Assembly (NCBI RefSeq): GCF_003688595.1
Contig: NZ_RCWT01000017.1
Location: forward strand, 36,351 to 100,350
Length of the DNA: 64,000 nt
Source of the DNA: Sphingomonas sp. PP-F2F-G114-C0414
GTDB lineage: Bacteria; Pseudomonadota; Alphaproteobacteria; Sphingomonadales; Sphingomonadaceae
Direction of reading: 5' to 3'
The notes beneath the pieces were generated by a model. The model ran no database searches, was not told where the DNA came from, and saw nothing but the letters and a program-made list of their open reading frames with translations. The translations under genes and the position numbers were made by a program. Below, one piece after another: positions 60,886 through 64,000 of this stretch; positions within the stretch are counted from its first letter, which is position 1, and each line of letters begins with the position of its first letter.

Positions 60886-62237
60886 ACCATGAGAGGCGCC
60901 GCCGCGGGCTGATGGACCAGCGTCCACCCCGGCGGCAGGTAGTCGATCGACATGTAATAATAGAACAGGCACGTCCCGTTCTTGGCATACGTCCCGCCCT
61001 TGACGATCCCGAGCGCGGTCGTCCCCTCGAACACCGGCGCGCCGCTGTCTCCCCCCCGGCAAGTCGGCCCCTCCACCGCCACCCAGGTCGGCAGGCACGC
61101 GCCGCCGCACAGGTCGCCCGCGGGGGCGAAATCGACCATCGCGATCAGCGCGCAACTATAGCCGGTTCGCTCGCCGCGATGACAGACGAAGTCGCCCGCG
61201 CGCGTGCTAGTACGATAGCGCCAAGTGACGACCGGGCGCGCCAGCGTCTTGGCGGTATCGGCATAGAATAACGGCCCGAGCGGACCGCGCGCGACGTTCA
61301 CCTGCACGTCCTGATAGCCCCACCCCCATTGCCCGACATAGTCGAGCGGCCATTCGTGCCGTTCCGCATCGACATAGGCGAGCGTGTCCGGACAATGCGC
61401 CGCGGTCACCACGCCGTAGCGCGTGCCATCGGTCACGGTGAACCCGGTCGTGCACGCGTAACGCTTGCCATCCACCTTGCCGATGACGCGCGCGCCACCC
61501 CGGATCGGTTCGCTCGCGATCGCGCCAACGGTCGAGTCGGGCAAAGGCGCAGGACCGCCGATCTGCTCGGCCATCGTCGTTGCCTGCTGGTCGAGCACCT
61601 CGATCCGGATGGGCACCCCGGTCAGCGCCGCGATCCGCGCGCGCAGCGTGCCGCCGCGGTCCAGATCGGCATCGCCCGACGAGATCACCACGACCAGCTC
61701 GCCCGTCCGCTGGTCGACACCCATGCCGGGCGGATGCGGCAGCGACTGGCGGATCGTCGCCTGATATTTGGACAGCGCAGCGAGCAGTGCCACCCGCGTC
61801 GCGCCCGCGCCGGTACGGAAGACGATCGGCACGACGATCCCGCCCGCCGCGATCATGCGATCGGACACGGGATCGGTGCCGGTCAGCAGCACGACGATCC
61901 GATAGTCCGGCTGGTGCTCGATCGCGACGCCCGCCCAGCGATCCGCGAACGCCGTCCGCAGCGCATCGGTCGTCGCCACGCTCTCCGCCTGCGCGCGCAA
62001 CCGGTGCATCGCGGTATCGAGCGGCACGCCGAACCGCTGCGCATAGACCGCCGCGTCCTGCATCGCCGCGTCGACCGGCAATTGCACGCCCGGCGCGGCT
62101 GGCGTGACCGGTGCGCCTTGCACAACTGGCGCGGCGGCCTGCGTAGACGGCGCCGCGGCCTGTTCAGCCGCCGCGGGCGTCCCGATCAGCGAAAGCGCCG
62201 CGCAGGCCACCACCTGCCCTATCCAACTCCTGACCAT
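60849..62237 (-). CDS. Secreted trypsin-fold serine protease with propeptide
   Basis: 462 residues. A signal peptide is cleaved near GTPAAAEQ, then a ~200-residue pro-region with a repeat-like IAALTGVPIRIEVLDQQA end, as in alpha-lytic-type proteases. The catalytic triad is His in VTAAHC (~281), Asp in YQDVQV (~310) and Ser in CRGGDSGAPV (~396). Several Cys could form disulfides. Exported to periplasm or medium. The frame and stops are clean. Confidence 0.85.
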   Translation of the reverse strand: MVRSWIGQVVACAALSLIGTPAAAEQAAAPSTQAAAPVVQGAPVTPAAPGVQLPVDAAMQDAAVYAQRFGVPLDTAMHRLRAQAESVATTDALRTAFADRWAGVAIEHQPDYRIVVLLTGTDPVSDRMIAAGGIVVPIVFRTGAGATRVALLAALSKYQATIRQSLPHPPGMGVDQRTGELVVVISSGDADLDRGGTLRARIAALTGVPIRIEVLDQQATTMAEQIGGPAPLPDSTVGAIASEPIRGGARVIGKVDGKRYACTTGFTVTDGTRYGVVTAAHCPDTLAYVDAERHEWPLDYVGQWGWGYQDVQVNVARGPLGPLFYADTAKTLARPVVTWRYRTSTRAGDFVCHRGERTGYSCALIAMVDFAPAGDLCGGACLPTWVAVEGPTCRGGDSGAPVFEGTTALGIVKGGTYAKNGTCLFYYYMSIDYLPPGWTLVHQPAAAPLMVQPLPTVADTAR

Positions 62238-62326
62238 GCGCGACGTGATTCCAGATTTCGAGCTTCGGATGCGCGCCTAGACCGTGCGGTCTGAACCGGC
62301 GCTGTCGGTCCCCGACGGCGCGGCGC

Positions 62327-63679
62327 TCAGCGCCCGCGATCGTCGGGGTCGGCAGTCGGACCTTCATGCCCTGCAACCGCCACTGCAACCCCGTCCTTGC
62401 GCAAAAATCCTGCCGACAGTACATGATACAGCCGCTCCTTCGACACCGCCTGCGCGACGAAATCGGCGATCAGCGCGGAAGCGACCAGCGGCATCATCAG
62501 CCCGCGGCTCGCGGTCGTCTCGGAGATGATGATCACCGCGGTCAGCGGTGCGCGGACCACGCCGGTGAAATACGCGACCATCCCCAGCAGCACGATCGCG
62601 CCGGGCGGATAATCGGGGAAGATGCTGCGGAGCATGTCGCCGATCCCGGCCCCGACCGACAGCGACGGCGCGAAGATCCCGCCCGGCATGCCCGACACCG
62701 CGGTCGCCAGCGTCGTGACGAACTTCGCCGCGCCGAACCAGTGCGGCACGTCGCCACCAGTAATGATTCCGCGCGCCGCGCCGTATCCGGTGCCCCAGGT
62801 CAGCCCGCTCGCGACGCCGATAATCGCCACGATCAGCCCGAGCCCGCCGGCGAACAGCGTCGGATGCGCGCGCAGCCACGCCACCGGCGCCAGCCGCGTC
62901 CGCCCGGTCGCGATCACCGACCGCGAGAACAGCGCCCCCGCCAGGCCCCCCAATATACCCGCGACCGGCGCCGCGAGCAGCGTCTCGCGGACGTTCAGCG
63001 TCTGCCGCATCACCCCGAAATACACATAGTCCCCCGACAGCCCGAGACTGACCATTCCCGCGATCAGCACCGCGGTCATCACCAGCAGCGTCATCCGCTG
63101 TTCGTACGCGGCGGCCAGTTCCTCGATCGCGAAGGCGACCCCGGCGAGTGGCGTGTTGAACGCCGCGGCGACGCCCGCCGCGCCACCGGCGATGAACACC
63201 GACGCACGCAATGGGATCGCCATCACGCGGTGTGCGTAACCCATGATCGACGCGGCGACCTGCACCGTCGGCCCCTCGCGCCCGGTCGAGGCGCCGACGA
63301 ACAGCGTCCCGATCGTCAGCACCAGCTTGACGATGACCGTCTTCGCGGAGACCAGCCCGGTCATCGCATGATCGGGATCGCGCGTCGCCGCCATGACCTG
63401 CGGGATGCCCGATCCGCGCGCCGCCGGGGCGACCCGCAGCGTGATCCACGCGATCGCTGCATAGCCCACGGGCGTCATCAGCAGCGGCGCCCACCACCAG
63501 CGCGCGACGATGTCGGTGAACGCCTCGCCCGCACGATCCGCTGCCGCCGCGAACCCGAGCGCGACGATACCGATCATGATCGCCCCGCCGAGGATCGCAA
63601 CGCGCCGCCGCCAGACGAGCGCACTCGGCGCATGCCGCTGCAACAGGATCCGCACGCGCGTTTTGGTCATGCGTGCCAT
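62327..63679 (-). CDS. clcA: ClcA-type chloride channel/antiporter
   Basis: 450 residues. All classical CLC motifs are present: GSGIP at 89-93, GREGP at 133-137 with the gating Glu, and GGIFAPSLSVGA near 337. The family exchanges chloride for protons. Unlike the CLC-F protein near the left end, its motifs are the chloride type. GAGGG lies 8 bases before the ATG. Confidence 0.92.
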   Translation of the reverse strand: MARMTKTRVRILLQRHAPSALVWRRRVAILGGAIMIGIVALGFAAAADRAGEAFTDIVARWWWAPLLMTPVGYAAIAWITLRVAPAARGSGIPQVMAATRDPDHAMTGLVSAKTVIVKLVLTIGTLFVGASTGREGPTVQVAASIMGYAHRVMAIPLRASVFIAGGAAGVAAAFNTPLAGVAFAIEELAAAYEQRMTLLVMTAVLIAGMVSLGLSGDYVYFGVMRQTLNVRETLLAAPVAGILGGLAGALFSRSVIATGRTRLAPVAWLRAHPTLFAGGLGLIVAIIGVASGLTWGTGYGAARGIITGGDVPHWFGAAKFVTTLATAVSGMPGGIFAPSLSVGAGIGDMLRSIFPDYPPGAIVLLGMVAYFTGVVRAPLTAVIIISETTASRGLMMPLVASALIADFVAQAVSKERLYHVLSAGFLRKDGVAVAVAGHEGPTADPDDRGR

Positions 63680-64000
63680 GGCCGGGCCCTCACCGATTCC
63701 GCGCCGAACTCGGTGACCGACGTTGCGACTGACGCGGGAGCAGGCGCGGGAACCGGGCTATCGACGGCGATCATACTGGTCATGCGGCGGCTTATGCCCC
63801 GCATAATCCAGCACGTCACCCTTACGATCCGAAACGACACGCCGACCCGATTGCCGCAAGCAGCAACGCTCGGAGCGACCGCACGATGAGGATATCCATG
63901 TCGCTTTCGCCCACATCCGGACGTTCAGGCTGGCGATCCGGGCGCCCAATAACGGCCATTCGTTAAGCGCGATCTCGAAAGGGAGGATTTTTCTGGGTGT
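63680..64000. other. Right end of window, no recognised gene
   Basis: 320 bp upstream of clcA. No frame shows a family motif or a ribosome site with good codon use. It probably contains the clcA promoter. Confidence 0.4.

Overview
The window is a GC-rich alphaproteobacterial chromosome segment, most like Sphingomonas or a close sphingomonad. The evidence is a gene transfer agent (GTA) cluster ending in a DUF2793 protein and carrying a DUF6127-like protein, an OmpA with proline-rich linkers, a MucR/Ros-type regulator and general codon use.

Layout. 1-5.4 kb: chromosomal genes, namely the end of a heavy-metal RND pump and its outer-membrane factor, a decayed mgtC, a VOC protein, a fluoride riboswitch driving a CLC-F type fluoride exporter, a small secreted protein and a PaaI thioesterase. 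5.5-36.6 kb: a genomic island in the 3' end of tRNA-Ser(GCT), bounded by 18-bp att repeats. Its intact P4-type integrase lies next to the tRNA, and the left end carries the 5' stub of a second integrase, so two islands once sat in tandem. The island holds AlpA-like and MerR-like regulators, two IS5-type copies, a compact virB2-B3-B4-B6-B8-B9-B10-B11 type IV secretion operon, three small Sec-exported two-cysteine proteins (one inside the operon), two beta-helix exoproteins, an RHS polymorphic toxin with an immunity gene, an orphan RHS C-terminal toxin with a second immunity gene, two decayed relaxase tails, a broken tyrosine recombinase, a HigBA-type toxin-antitoxin pair, a MucR-like regulator and a HTH replication-type protein. 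36.6-42.7 kb: core genes (tRNA, DUF1134, pyrC, ygfZ, ompA). 42.8-57.4 kb: a near-complete GTA cluster on the minus strand, from small terminase to host-specificity protein, with six copies of a ~146-bp double-hairpin repeat between its genes. 57.6-63.7 kb: an AlkB-like dioxygenase with a methyltransferase, 3-hydroxyacyl-CoA dehydrogenase, a membrane protein, a secreted trypsin-like protease and a classical ClcA.

How parts may work together. The island T4SS lacks visible virB1, virB5, virB7 and virD4 genes, and its only relaxase pieces are broken. That resembles a dedicated protein exporter such as the Bordetella Ptl system more than a working conjugation machine. Small Sec-exported cysteine-paired proteins and a beta-helix exoprotein lie in or directly after the operon. 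I infer, without proof, that these are its substrates or surface partners. The RHS locus looks like a toxin system with a displaced spare toxin/immunity cassette, and its large gene carries a G9 tract at the fifth to eighth codons that could switch it on and off. The GTA cluster is independent of the island and looks intact.

Limits: all assignments come from reading motifs and gene order, with no database search. Frameshifts reported here could be sequencing errors.
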